A stretch of 64,000 bases of DNA from Paraphysomonas bandaiensis (lineage: Eukaryota; Chrysophyceae), in the NCBI GenBank assembly GCA_965644295.1, contig CBFFRP010000297.1, positions 434,001 through 498,000 of the forward strand, written 5' to 3'. Positions 11,523-23,600 of this stretch are shown one piece after another (within the stretch, counting starts at the first letter, position 1; each line of letters starts with the position of its first letter). The notes under the pieces are model-generated. The model saw nothing but the letters and a program-made list of their open reading frames with translations. It did no database searches and had not been told where the DNA came from. Position numbers and translations under genes: made by a program.

Positions 11523-12693
11523 ATGGCGTATCTGGTAGAAAAACCAATAGTCAATGGGAAGAGCCCATCTGGTCGTGGCGGAAACTCTGCAGTATATGTA
11601 AGGCTCATCTGCAGTCTCTGAGTGAGTTAATTTGTTGTCAGATTGATGGAAAGCTGATCGTATTCGGTGGACACTTTCTGGAAAGTGAGGTGTGTATATG
11701 TCGCCAAATTTGCATCATTCTGAGGTGTGTATAGGGCAAGTTCGAATATTTGAACGAAACATGGGTGTTCGATATTGAGAAGGTTGCATGGCAGTTGGTA
11801 AAGTGTTCTGGTGAACTACCCGCTCCTCGATATGGGCACTCCACACATGTTATTGGTTCGCGTATGTTTATATTTGGAGGAAAGGGTAGGAATGGCATGC
11901 TTAAGGATGTAATGTTTCTTGACCTCATGGAGTGGATATGGGTTCCTGTCAATCCTCTCTCTCAAGGACCTTGTGCCAGGTATAATTTGGGTATATTGTT
12001 GCTATGATTGTTCGTGAATTGACTTATTCAACCTGATGTTGTAGAATGAACCATGCATCTGAACTTGTTGGTCGTAAGATTGTTATCCACGGTGGGTGGA
12101 ACGGTGAAGAAACATACGACGATTTGTGGATATTTAACACAGACTCATTCGGGTGGATGCAGCCCCGTACATCCGGGTTTGCACCCACAGCCCGCTTTGG
12201 ACATACAATAAATCTGTCTGAGGATGGCCGTCTTATAGTGTTTGGTGGTTGCTCAATTCCAAAAGATACTCGTACTCCTCGCTATAACAGCGACATCCGG
12301 GAGCTTGATACTGATAGCATGATTTGGAGTCGCCCTCGTATTAGTGGAGAATCTCCTACAGGGAGATTTGGACACTCTGCAGTGCTCATGGGGGCAGATC
12401 GTAGCAAGCTTATTGTTTACGGAGGGTGGGGGGCGGGTGGGTGTCAGACATCTGAAGCCATTAATAACCCCCGTGCATTCTCATTGCATATTCTTAATAC
12501 CACGACCAACACATGGTCGACACCACAGAAGCTCAACAGAAAGCCACTGCGGCATTTGTACCACCATGCAGCATGTGTCAATGACGAAGGGGACTACATG
12601 TATGTTTTCGGAGGATTTGATGGGCGGCAGGCATCTTTCGACTGCTTATTCGTTAAGATGCAGCTCGACAGCGATATGATAGAAGAAATATAG
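11523..12693 (+). CDS. Kelch-repeat beta-propeller protein
   Basis: Exons 11523-11597, 11642-11689, 11735-11979 and 12045-12693 give about 338 residues. Successive kelch blades are marked by GKLIVFGGH, SRMFIFGGKG, RKIVIHGGWNG, GRLIVFGGCS, SKLIVYGGWG and DYMYVFGGFDG. Each is preceded by a GR/RYGHS or RFGHS element and followed by a W (TWVFD, WIWVP, FGWMQP, MIWSRP, NTWSTP). That predicts a six-bladed propeller and little else, so the protein is a stand-alone interaction scaffold of the RABEPK/LZTR kind without a BTB or F-box. The partner is unknown. In exon 1 an earlier in-frame donor (GTATAT at 11592) would remove two residues. Confidence 0.87.
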
Positions 12694-13181
12694 GACGTGG
12701 TGGTGTGTTATCAGATCATATAAATAGCGACATGAAGAAGGTTGGTGAAGTTACGATGTATCAATGTGTGTAGTTTGCAACAGCATAGTGATAAATGATA
12801 TTATTTAAATTATCAAGTATTATATTCGTCATTGTCTTGCGCCAGGTATATTGATTTCCGTATTCCAATAAAACAGCCGAAGCAAGTAAGATAGCCACTT
12901 TTCTTTCGGTAATATTCATGCGTTTCTTTTGCTTTTCCTAACAGAATAACTAACATACTGCTTTTAAATACCGTATTCTTCACGTAACGATTATAACTCA
13001 AAACATTAAAGCCACAGCTTTTAGTTGCTTACCAATAAGCAAACTTCAACATCTTCAATCACATCTGTTCCTATACGACTAAAACTCGTACAAAGCAAAA
13101 TTTCCTGGTACTTGAATACGAATAGGCATTGCAAAACTAACACTCGTTATATTCAAGGAAATAATATATTAAAATTTATAT
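12694..13181. other. Convergent intergenic gap
   Basis: AT-rich tail-to-tail gap between the kelch gene and the IQ-C2-PH gene. I see no gene or repeat; only 3' UTRs are expected. Confidence 0.4.
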
Positions 13182-14457
13182 TTATAATACGAGCACTTTT
13201 TCAGCACTACTGGGAATACATCTCAGTAAAGCATACTGCCATCTGCTCTGAACACTACATGGAATATCTGCAGGCCACCAAAGGTTCCAAACTACACCGT
13301 CGGTGCAGGTGAGTTTCATACCACTTTCACCCATTGCCTCTACGCATACGACCTGTGAACACATGAAGGTTGAATAAGTTTATCAGCACGGAATATATTT
13401 ACCTCCTCTAAACTAACCACCTCTCCATTCGATATCAGCTCACATGGACTTGGAAACATATATAACGACTTAGCTCTGAGAATCACCCAGTGGGATTTGA
13501 GTTGGCTCCTAGACACAAGGGATGGTACTTCTCTGAGCATCCACCCGCACATACTGTAACAATTGAATGAATCCCACATTGAGTGAACGTAATGCTGTAC
13601 CTGTATTCCCTCGTTACAGTGAGAAATATATTACCAGAGCCTACAGATATGTGGGATTTTAAGGCATCTTCTTGAACCAGAAGACGACCGGAAGGACTTC
13701 GTACAGGAACTGAGCAAGGGCCCAGAGGACAAGATCGAAAATTAATGGAACCACTTTTATAAAGCGCATCAAGGTCATAACTTCGAAAAACACACTACAC
13801 GACGTGTTAGATATTGGTATTCATAGCATTACATAATAAAGCTTCAAAATTTTGGATATTTCGCCAATCAAACATGTACGTGTGTACGTGTATCGCACAT
13901 TCTAATACCTGTCCAATAGCTTCGTTTCTACCCACCAATAGAGGGTTACTATCAACTACAGTGACAACTATAATAGACCAATAGGTCAATCCTGTCATCA
14001 AAATTTCTTCGTTTATTTGTATATTAGGTGTAGTGGGGTGAGGTTCAGTGCGGTGATAGCTACTGAGAACGAAATCTTCTCCAGAAATCGTGCACATCAG
14101 ATTCGAAGACATTCCTGTCAAACCGTATTCAAATTATTACACAGGCATAGTACTTAACGGAAGCATACCAGGAGGTTCACCGTAGTGAATCAACTGTGAT
14201 ACAGCAGCTGGTGTGTAGGAGGCTACTATGAAGTATACATTGTAGCTTATAAAATTTCTGGAGGAGATATTCTCCGCTTCACTGAGAGTTATGGTCGCAA
14301 TATATGTACGCAGCTTTCGAAGATGACTTGCTTTCTGATGAGCAATACGCCTCCTGGCGAGGCACTGGATAGCAATGACTGATCTTCGTATCTTGTGGAA
14401 GTAGGCTCTCCATGATCGTTGAATCGTTAATACAGAGCCGACTCGTCCTGTAGACAT
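13182..14457 (-). CDS. IQ-C2-PH domain protein
   Basis: Exons 14457-14169, 14114-13909, 13794-13601, 13553-13403 and 13352-13182 join in frame to 336 residues. Two tandem IQ motifs open the protein (VLTIQRSWRAYFHKIRR and VIAIQCLARRRIAHQK), predicting calmodulin or myosin-light-chain-like binding. A C2-like beta-sandwich follows (TYIATITLSEAENI..., WSIIVVTVVDSNPLLV, NEAIGQ). The C-terminus resembles a PH domain: CGWMLREVP...SHWVILRAKSLYMF, closing with WQYALLRCIPS. The order suggests Ca2+-linked membrane recruitment. The first domain is clear from sequence; C2 and PH are fold-level reads with weaker motifs. The neighbouring FERM-IQ gene shares the IQ theme. Confidence 0.68.
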
Positions 14458-14512
14458 GACACCTACATGAACCTACCAACAACAACGAACATAATATCAA
14501 CACACGTGTCTG

Positions 14513-14839
14513 TTGTGTTGTGTTCACACTAGTCCAAGGAGAAGGTCTGCCTATCAGTTCATCATACTACAGCCGCGCGCACCCTACTTGTATAGACGTA
14601 TAAAATGCATGAGATATCTCACGACAATACAGAAGATAGACGCAAAATATCGGGGATATCTAGATATCATTCTGCGAAATATCTACTGTATATGACTGGG
14701 ACTTGTAGAGTTAAAAACAGTATTTTGTAGGTTTATTCGTCGGTGGCAATACCGAAAACCCATCCTTTCAATACCAAGACACTCTACGAACAAGACTCTC
14801 CTTATATCACCTCAAAGAAAAGAACTATCAAGGAAATGA
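14513..14839 (+). CDS. Possible small IQ-motif gene (uncertain)
   Basis: A plus-strand frame contains an IQ-like segment TTIQKIDAKYRGYLDIIL, and a 33-nt GT-AG intron (about 14687-14719) would join it to FCRFIRRWQYRKPI and a stop at 14837-14839. There is no good ATG upstream of the motif; the first in-frame one is at 14609. A plus-strand gene here would complete the strict strand alternation of the window. The short intron and lack of a convincing start keep confidence low; it could be a decayed duplicate of a neighbour's IQ region. Confidence 0.3.
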
Positions 14840-15500
14840 TGTAGCCTTTACATTCCCACTCAAGGAAGAGGTGAAGGCCTACAGAGTGGGTCTCTTGACG
14901 CACCTCACGAAACTATCCAGTTGGATGAAAAGCAAATGATGGGGTCTGGAGTTAACAACAGCATGATATCTGACGCCCCGTTGAATAGTGAACGATACAC
15001 TATCTTTACTAGCTCCTGCGTGATATCGTGAGTCAGCCACTCATCACCTGGCCATATTAGATACTTTGCTCTCTACATTTACTTGTAGCTGCATATCACT
15101 ACATCATAATATATTTCAACAGGAAACTAGTCTTTATCTTCTCTTAAAAATGTTCTTCTAGAGTTCCGTATAAAATGACTCATTATATATGTTGATGCTA
15201 ATAACGATTAACATGCAATCTTATAACTAAATTCTGTGGGCTTCTAACCACCAGCGTTCATCGCGAACAAAGTGCTTCGTTTGAATAGAGTTGATCAATT
15301 TATCGTATTCGCAATCTAGATGATGTTTTGAAAATTTTATGATTAATTAAATATTATGATAAATATAAATAATCCACTGTTGGATTATATAGAAGATAAT
15401 TTCCAGGAAACTATGTCAATAGAGTTAACCCCTTGATCAAATAATAGCAGCAGGTCAAGACCCAACAACAATAATTCCCGCTAAAACTACACAAGATCAT
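14840..15500. other. Gap upstream of FERM-IQ 3' end
   Basis: AT-rich, especially 15110-15420. Open stretches around 14730-14940 in a second plus frame have no recognisable domain. No RNA gene or repeat was recognised. Confidence 0.35.
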
Positions 15501-17247
15501 CTAGTCACTATCTAATAAAATTTCTAGCTTGCATCTATCCAAATATCCCCGAAAGCGTGCCTGAATACAGATAGCAGCATCTTCCTGCATCCACACCCAC
15601 CGTAATGAGAATCCTCTGAAAGCAGCCTGTATCTTGACGGCAGCTCGATACTCTGCCGACGTTGCGACTATAGAATCCTTGAAGGGTTTATGAGTTGACA
15701 TTGAATCAATGTGAACCGAAGTCGAGGTTTGAGGCGGTAGCGATTGCGGAGGAGGCCCAGGTGGTATAGGGGATGAGAGTGGGGAATGACAGGAAGACGG
15801 TGCACATTGAGAATTTCCAGTGTCAATGACTGAAGGTACTGGGATACTCTCCGCTTCATTGATGGCTTCTTTTCTGGCTTGTTCCAACTCTTGCTCTCGT
15901 ATATATGCATGTGCATAATCCGTTAAAAGTGACGATATTTTCATACCTTCCCTAGTTCCAATCTCCACGGATGTTTCTTCTTTCCCATCAAGATTGTATT
16001 CAAAATAAAACATTGTGTCTTTGCTGAACCCCCAGCGACGTAATTCCGTGATTTTGAATTGCTTAAGAATTTTCCGGCTCTTCTTTCTCTCCACTAAGCT
16101 TAAACCTTGTATACATGTATGAGGTTAACACGGAAACGCAAATAGTAATTTCGATACCGTGCTGATTTATTCCAACCAAAAGATCCGACGGGAGCGATGA
16201 AAATTGAGCCTATAGTAAAAAAGAAACTAGTCAAGCTTGTCACAGATGCAAATAATAGAGTATAAACTAGATACGTTACTATTCTATAGTATAGTGTGAC
16301 CACAATGATTACCTGGGAGCATCTAAAAAACGTTGACCCATATACAGAAGGCAATTTGATCATAATAGTCTTCAAATAGTTTCTCATGGGACCAAGGAAG
16401 TCTTCTCCTTCAGATGTGTTCATTACATATTGTAATCCCTTGACCTGGGAGCACCCATATGGATAAGTAGCCATCACAAAATAGTAATGTACAACGTTTC
16501 AGTACCTGATCTAAGAGTCGCTCTTCCAACTCCTCCAAATTGGCACCCCGCAAGAGAGAAAAGGGAACAAATTCAACTATACGACTAGAGAGAAAGCCAA
16601 GGGTATGGCAACTTTCATCAAATGATCCAAACTTGAACAGGAAATGATACACACCCAATTCAAGGGCCAGGTCAAGGGTAGTGGGGTACTGGCCTGTGAT
16701 GACATTATACACGGCTTGAATATACTGTAGATGTATCAGCTGACTGTCAACAATCTCCGCAGCTTCTAGATATGATTCAGTAGTTAAAGAGTTCACGCAA
16801 ATCCCATGTCTCGCAGCTATGATATCCCTATACTGAAACCCGCTGACTGTGGGTGTGAACAGACGGATCATGAACACCAACTTAGAAGTAGTAGAATCAT
16901 CCCATTGTTGAATAATTTCAAGTACACTATCATCGAATCCTACTGATTTATCAATGCTAGACCCATTTAATGATTCATATAGACCAAAATTATTTGCAAC
17001 TGTTTCCACCTGACTGACATCCAGCTTACTCAATACCATCTTGATCAGATCCAAACACGTGGTGGACTGCTCTAGAAGAAACATCTTCGAGGAGTTGTCA
17101 AGGAAAAACACTCGCACTGTGATGAGTATAGCGATCAGCAGTCAGCGGCGTGTGCAGACGACTCCTACCTGGTGTCCTCCCTCCGAACCTCGAGGACATC
17201 TTATTCAGACACTCCTGGGGCGTGAGAGACCCCTCTTTGCCGTCCAT
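15501..17247 (-). CDS. FERM domain protein with C-terminal IQ motifs
   Basis: Exons 17247-17169, 17116-16506, 16444-16313, 16209-16158 and 16105-15501 give 492 residues, each junction in phase. After 26 leader residues comes a ubiquitin-like FERM F1 lobe (VRVFFLDNSSKMFLLE...). A helical F2 follows (MIRLFTPTVSG..., YIQAVYNVITGQYPT, LALELGVYHFLFKFG). The PH-like F3 has LLVGINQHGLSLVERKK and LKQFKITELRRWGFSKD. A linker with a proline-rich stretch leads to two IQ motifs (AAVKIQAAFRGFSLR and AAICIQARFRGYLDR). The layout resembles the tail of MyTH4-FERM myosins without a motor. A role linking membrane or receptor tails to calmodulin and actin is inferred. It is head-to-head with the actin-fragmin-kinase-like gene. 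Confidence 0.8.
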
Positions 17248-17621
17248 GATATGGGCTTGATATATGCAGGGGTTTATATCAGTTCAACGACGCGTGTTGC
17301 TGTGTTTGCTTGTACGAGATGGTCTCCATATCCTGCTGTGCATGCCCCTCTGTCATAATACATGTATGTATGTATCTCTGCTGGCAGCATCGTATCTTCC
17401 ACACTGCCTCCCATACAGATATCTTTCCCTGTATACCGCCGTATAGTAGTGATATACTGCATAGATACAGACAGACCTGCATGTATTCTCTGTATGTGTG
17501 TAGAGCAGCACCAGCAGCAGTGTGAAGTGTCCATATTATATACAGCAGTATGTCTCCGTATGTACATGCATGTACGATATCTTAACAGGAACAACATAAT
17601 AATCACAGCAGAGAGTCCATC
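17248..17621. promoter_or_regulatory. Divergent intergenic region, FERM-IQ / actin-fragmin kinase
   Basis: Head-to-head gap holding both promoters. A short ATGTATGTATGTAT run lies at 17361-17375 and further TATG pieces at 17480-17570. Several overlapping short frames here lack domains and are not reported as genes. Confidence 0.4.
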
Positions 17622-19068
17622 ATGCCAGAGATCGATGAACTGAGTGATCACCCGATTTGGTCAAACGCCACTCACGCGTGGACTAGCAGTGATGGGTCGG
17701 CAGGTGGCTCATATACTGTGTATAATAGTTATGCTAATATACAGCGCTCTATACTCATATATACGCCACAGGAGTTCTATTTGTTAACGTACGACCCCCT
17801 AGAGAAGATTCAGAGGATAGAGGATTAGCCTGTGGGGATATGGTTTATGTGATCAAAGGCGCTTCGCGTGTAGCAGAGGAGATATATGCCACCCGGTACA
17901 GTGAGTGGTGAATACCTTACAGCTAACATGAGCTATAGATTGGCTCGAGCTGTCGGAATATCAGTCCCACACTGTCGTTTAGTTCAATATACTAGCTCTG
18001 AGTGGTTAATGATTAAGGTAGTATAGTGTAAGTACATTGATTTCGTGTTGTCATGGGTGCGTAACAGAATGAACTTATTCGTATTACGGAGAATGTCAAC
18101 ACCAGCACAGACCCTAGAATTGTTAAGGTAGGAGTTCTTCTGAGCTGTATAATAAAGTAAAGCACTTTACGTTTGTGTATTTCTGCTTCAACTTGTGTAG
18201 TATAGGTGCGTATGAAGCTTAGTACAGGACTAGGGCGTGCGTTCTTCTTGGTGATGGATTACGTTGATGGGGCCGTCATGGAGTGTAATTATACTGTGGG
18301 AACACACCTTGAAAGTGCCACTGCATTTACGGAAAATATTGGTATTATAAAATTTGACACATGACTGCATTTATGATTGTTTTGTGAATGGTATACTCAG
18401 TATATGATATTTATCAAATTCTGGGTTGCCATCCAGTTGTAATTATCATTGATCAACATATATTTCTTATGCATTCGTAACTTGCGACCTGGGTTCAAGG
18501 CAAAATAATCTCTTTCGATATCTTTATCAACAACGGTGACCGCATTCCGGTGGTACACAGCAACGACGGCAACGCGCACAACATTATTGTACAAGCTTCT
18601 GGAAATTGTGTGGCGATTGATACTTGCATAACCTCTATTCACCCTATCAATGCGAGTTCCCTATATGAGGTGTATTCAAATCGCGTCGAGCGTTTTTTGG
18701 ATGCTATTTTCAGTGAAGATACCCGACGTGTTGTTGTTGCACTTGAACCAGTAAGGGAATTCTTGTACTCGGCAACAGCTTATAAGGTTTCAAGATTCTT
18801 GCATGTATTACTAGTTATTGTACGTCTTATAATCATGCAGGTACAAGACCAGCAGCTTTTAGATATTGCTAATAGTATTAGGAAAGCCATTACCGATATT
18901 GCTAGAAATATTACCGCAGAGCAATTAGTGGACTTGAAAGCTGAGGTTGAAGCCATGGTGACTGTTGACTGGGAAGGCGTATGGGGAAAATCTATTGAGC
19001 TAATCAACATTGAGTTCTTGGTGGGAATGTTAACCCTGTTTAGGAAGTTTGATACTGGCTTCAAATAA
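17622..19068 (+). CDS. Actin-fragmin kinase-like protein kinase
   Basis: Exons 17622-17703, 17772-17895, 17939-18017, 18068-18127, 18206-18341, 18401-18424 (24 nt), 18500-18786 and 18841-19068 yield 339 residues in one frame. Visible are VYVIKGASRVAEEIYATRLA (ATP-binding Lys and Glu region), VGISVPHCRLVQYTSSEW, FFLVMDYVDG (hinge), LGKIISFDIFINNGDRIP (catalytic-loop-like Asp), NDGNAHNII, and VAIDT (metal-binding Asp). These match the catalytic domain of Physarum actin-fragmin kinase, which phosphorylates actin bound to fragmin. The kelch repeats of the Physarum enzyme are absent, so the protein is a stand-alone catalytic domain. It shares a divergent promoter with a FERM protein. The actin substrate is inferred from the family. 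Confidence 0.78.
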
Positions 19069-19504
19069 TGTAGTATTTGACTTTCTTTATGGTACAATGT
19101 ATATAAATTTTTGAAATGAAAGTTAGTCGCTGCGTACTTCTCCATTCATAGGCAACATGGAGAGAGCGATTAATATAGCTTCGCTGGTGAACTTTTTTTG
19201 CTATCCCGCGAGATTTTATTCCATGATGTAGTGGTTGTAGCGAATACTGAAAATAATTATCTCTGTGAAATTCATGTGGCTACCCGCCAAGTAAGGATAT
19301 CATTACATATAACAGATATAATACCATGTCAATCCCTTGCTAGATTTACGCAACGGTCACGTAGCTTATGCGTAGAATTGCGTTGTTAATGGTTTCAACA
19401 ATTAATATTCTGATGAAACGCTAATCTGTACTTACTACGGGAGGGAAAATAATGAACAATAGTTACAGTTAAATAATAATCTACACTTCAAAAAAATTCA
19501 CACA
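19069..19504. other. Convergent intergenic gap
   Basis: Tail-to-tail gap between the kinase and the cyclotransferase-like gene. A plus frame at 19198-19389 has no start or domain. Nothing else is visible. Confidence 0.35.
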
Positions 19505-20215
19505 TTATGCGCTACTATGAGTACGACATATATAATCAACTAAATTTTGTCCATCATTTCGTTCATTAAATGAAGAATCAGTAATATTTGCAGTGAAATC
19601 AAGGTCACCTTCAAGTACCTTCTTTCTGATGTACTCGCGCAATGATGTATCCCCATCCGCCAAAAGAGTATAGTCTAACATATTGTCCAGCCATTCATGT
19701 CTGCCTAATTTCCAAGATGCAATTACTGTTAACGCCAAGTATCGTTGCATAGGAAGTATGTCCTTCCGGCCCCACAACCTGCCACTATAGAACTGCCCAA
19801 CTCTCTCGTTCCATTCCTCTTCCCCCCCAGCGAGGCTATGTTTGTAGGATTCATCACTTTGTGTCACCACCGTCCATGCTGTTACGTAACTTTCAGAAGC
19901 ATAATCCCATACAGATACTTCAATTGACTTGTATCGATGTTCTCTTTCCAAATAAGGCGCAAGGTCAACCTCAGGAATATCAAAAATAACACCTTTGACA
20001 CAAAAATTATTAGCTGGAGATACTGATAACGCAGCTATCTCTTTAGTTTCTGTGTTTGCCATCCCACTTTTTATCCCGCTGATACTCACGAGATTATACA
20101 TACGGCTATAATCCTGCAGTAAGCCTTTGCGGAAATTCGACGCTGACTTCATGGTTCTTAAAGCCGAATTGGAATCCATCAGACTTCCGTAGCCAAATAT
20201 CACAACCCTCGACAT
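19505..20215 (-). CDS. Gamma-glutamylcyclotransferase-fold protein
   Basis: An intronless 236-residue frame starts at the ATG for MSRVVIFGYGSLMDSNSA. FGYGSLM is the substrate-pocket signature of the GGCT/AIG2/ChaC superfamily. GVIFDIPEVDLAPYLEREHRY supplies an acidic residue at about the place of the catalytic Glu, in the usual spacing after a hydrophobic strand. The N-terminal half therefore looks like the cyclotransferase barrel; the last 100 residues are a helical extension. A role in gamma-glutamyl peptide or glutathione turnover is possible, but many superfamily members have other substrates. It is head-to-head with the FANCI-like gene. Confidence 0.65.
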   Translation of the reverse strand: MSRVVIFGYGSLMDSNSALRTMKSASNFRKGLLQDYSRMYNLVSISGIKSGMANTETKEIAALSVSPANNFCVKGVIFDIPEVDLAPYLEREHRYKSIEVSVWDYASESYVTAWTVVTQSDESYKHSLAGGEEEWNERVGQFYSGRLWGRKDILPMQRYLALTVIASWKLGRHEWLDNMLDYTLLADGDTSLREYIRKKVLEGDLDFTANITDSSFNERNDGQNLVDYICRTHSSA

Positions 20216-20649
20216 ATTAGGTAGAAAAGATCTCAATAGTCGAATATGCTTCTCGTCATATGCACTTTTCCATACGCACTATGGAGAGTTTCTATGCTCT
20301 AAGATGTATTCTGGCTGAACGGACCGGTCCGCACATACACCAACATACACTGTGATCTATATACGAATAATATCACTCTATGCTAGATTAATTGGATACG
20401 AATGCATGGCTACTTAACACCTCCGCACTGATTGGCTATCTATTGGTGCTCGTTAACGGCTACATTGTGCGGTATATACAGGTATACACTGCTGTGTACA
20501 CCCTCTATGACTATCGTACCATATACGGCAGTGTGTATGGGGCCAGCTGTAGACGAAGCATGGGCTATGCTTCCTCATGCTCTCTGCTTCTATTCATGGA
20601 GCTAGAGTTATGAACATCGATTGAAATGCATTGACTGATAGCCAGACCC
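20216..20649. promoter_or_regulatory. Divergent intergenic region, cyclotransferase / FANCI
   Basis: Head-to-head gap that must hold both promoters. No TATG array is present, unlike most other divergent gaps here. The frame at 20392-20613 shows no start or domain. Confidence 0.35.
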
Positions 20650-23600
20650 ATGCTGTCCATTGCAAGGACCCTACAGCTTAAGCTTCAGGCTGCATGCTCC
20701 TGCAGCAGTGACGATACATATGCCGGAGACATCAAGCTACTAATAGATCATGTGAATCAGAGTGAAGTAGAGGTAAATAACCCCGTTAACATATACTTCT
20801 GTTGTCATCATATTACAGATGAATGAGTTATCTCAACTGCTGTTTCACATATGGAGTAACGAACCTGCTGTACAAGAGCTCGACGTCTCTCCATCAGATG
20901 CTATTAAGATTGCTCTTAAAATTCCTCAGATCTCACACACCAGTGCCATTACATGCATACATATGATTCTATTGGGGAAAATATATGATAGGCATGCAGT
21001 GTACTGTCTGTCTGAAATTCAGTCTCATTTATATCGAACACTTCATTCTGTGGACGATATGTCGAAATTGAATGATTTCGAGGATGAACTGTGTGAAATT
21101 GCCAGTGCTGTTATGGCGTGTGTGAGACCCGCTGATTGCAACTCTTTGATGAAGATGTTAGATTCATCGGGCAATGCTCTGGGGCTAGAGGAGCAGGGTA
21201 CTATGTCAGCAAGTACACTTGACCTTTTGCCTACAGTGGTGGAAGTGCTGTATCTAATATCGCAGTACCGGCGGAAGAAACAGGGCACCAGTGAGGCTTC
21301 TAGTATTCGTGTAAGAGGGGGCAATTCTCGTATTCGGAGGGATATTGATGTGGTGGATAATTTCTTATCTTCTCCGTGGCCTGTGGATCGTCTGTTGTCG
21401 TATTCTATTGTTGCTTGCGATATGTGGTCACACTTGTTGGCGCGACACAAGGATAACCTTAGGGTAAGTCTACATTCTCACTGGCCTCTGTGTTCAAATT
21501 TTATACAGGAAAAAATTATAGATGCTATACCAGAACTGAGTGGAAACACGGCAGCAACAGGACCAAGTGATGACCTTCCAGGAGTTATACGTGTATGTGC
21601 TCGGCTCATTGACATAAGGTAACATTGTTTCATCAAATAACTGCTCCTGTTAAGTTATCTCATTGCAAACTGGTACAGTGGGGATGTCAACTGGCTTCAC
21701 ACACTCCGCCTCCTTTACTCCTCTATTCCCCATCAAAGTTCTCCCGGCACTCATTCTTCCTCGTCCACATCTTCTCACTCACTTCTCACAGCTGAAGCTC
21801 TTTTGGAGCAAACATTCTCTCAACTTCCCATGAATATCACCCTCAGTATTGTGGAGTGTATGGAAAACGTAGCTCTGAATTTGCTGCATATGGTATTTAG
21901 TGGCTCATATTCTGAGCGATGTGACATGGATACACACATAGAATACGACGGGGTGCCGAATTTGGCTGTGTCAGATTTGAATCTTATTCTACTTCTGACG
22001 AGGAGCGGAGCTCGGAATGCTACGTCTGGGGAAACTCTACAAACGAATCCCGATGAAAGTCTGGAAGTGCTTACATTCGGCCGAGCATTTCTTGTACTTC
22101 TTATATGTCATGGGTGCATTGACTTCTTTGTTGACTATGAGGACTCTGGAAATGATGCCAAAGAAAAAAGTCTCAGTCTCTATTGCGATCCCATGCGCGA
22201 AGCTGTTTTGCGTCGATGCAGAGTTGCGGTTGCTGATTGCTTGGGCCGCCAATTTGCGACAGCCGGCTCATCGTGGATAACATCTGTTCGTGCAGCGAGT
22301 ATCATATCCTTCACACAGTGGGTTACACTACATCATCCATCTATCGCTTTGCCACTCATAAATATGGTAGAGGATTTAATATCATCTCCCACTACAACGT
22401 TAGCTGAAAATACTTCACTAGAGGGGAAGGGGCGAAATGATACGCTCCAGACAATATTATCGGCTTGCTTGGAAGTACCCTTCGAGATAATTCAAGACAG
22501 TAGATCTTCAATACTGAATTCTCTGATGAAAAATATCGTTTCATATGCGCCAAAGTATTCGGTTTCGAGCCCGGAGGCTCGGGATGGTAGCAAACGTAAA
22601 ATTGCTAGTAACAAGGGACATATCAGAGACGCTGTTTATGCGTTTCATGCCAGTGTAGGTTACTTAGAGCGCCTCTGTTCGCTTTATCTCTCTGAGGTAT
22701 CTGCCCTGAGTAGTGTTCTACAAACATATATTCCTACACTTACTTTGCTCCCAGTATCCGAGATGGAAAAAGTTTTCAAGGCGATGATCATTGTGTGTAG
22801 TAGATGCACTCTTTTTATGGGAGCCATGTTATCACTTTGTCGCAAGTCATTGCTACACAACGATTCGGACAGAAAATTGTTTGCTGTTCGTACTCTTATG
22901 AGTATGTGGCCTGTGGTGTCAGAATTAGCACAGATTGAAGTAGTGCGGTCACTTCAGCATGCAATGAACTTCCCCCTTGGTCTGCGGAGGACGCTGTATT
23001 CTAGTGTTATTAACTTAGTTGTAGGTCAGAATTTTGGTGTTGTGAATGACAAAATGCTGTATTCGAAAGCACTACTGTTAATGCTGGAAACCTTCGTGCA
23101 GAAAATGGACTCTTTCTTTGTGTCTTTTACATTGCAAGAACACACAAAGCAAAAACGTCGTCAAACTCCAGCACTTAACATATGTAGTAGTGTTTTCATT
23201 CCTGATAAATGTATTGATGTGGTGTCTTCGTCTAGTGGGTCTGTTGCAACGTTAAACGAAGAGATCGAAATGCTTTTGGCTGCTATTGCCTGCATTGAAA
23301 TATGCGTTTGCGCTTCTCGCTGTGAGTGTAAAGATAATACTATGTACCTAGAATGTGTTCATCATACATCTTCGGATGTGATATTCCAGTACATTACACA
23401 ATGGATTAACGAACCTCGTGATAATCGCAATGCCATGTTGAGAGATACACTGGACAGCTCATTCGAGTACACAAAGAAATTCTGTGGTGGCATTCTCACT
23501 GCTGCTGGTGATGGGTTTTTAGTATCATCGATTGAGGTGGATGATACTTCTGTTCCATCTACCCCGAACGATCAGTTGAGTTACCTGGCTGGTCACATGA

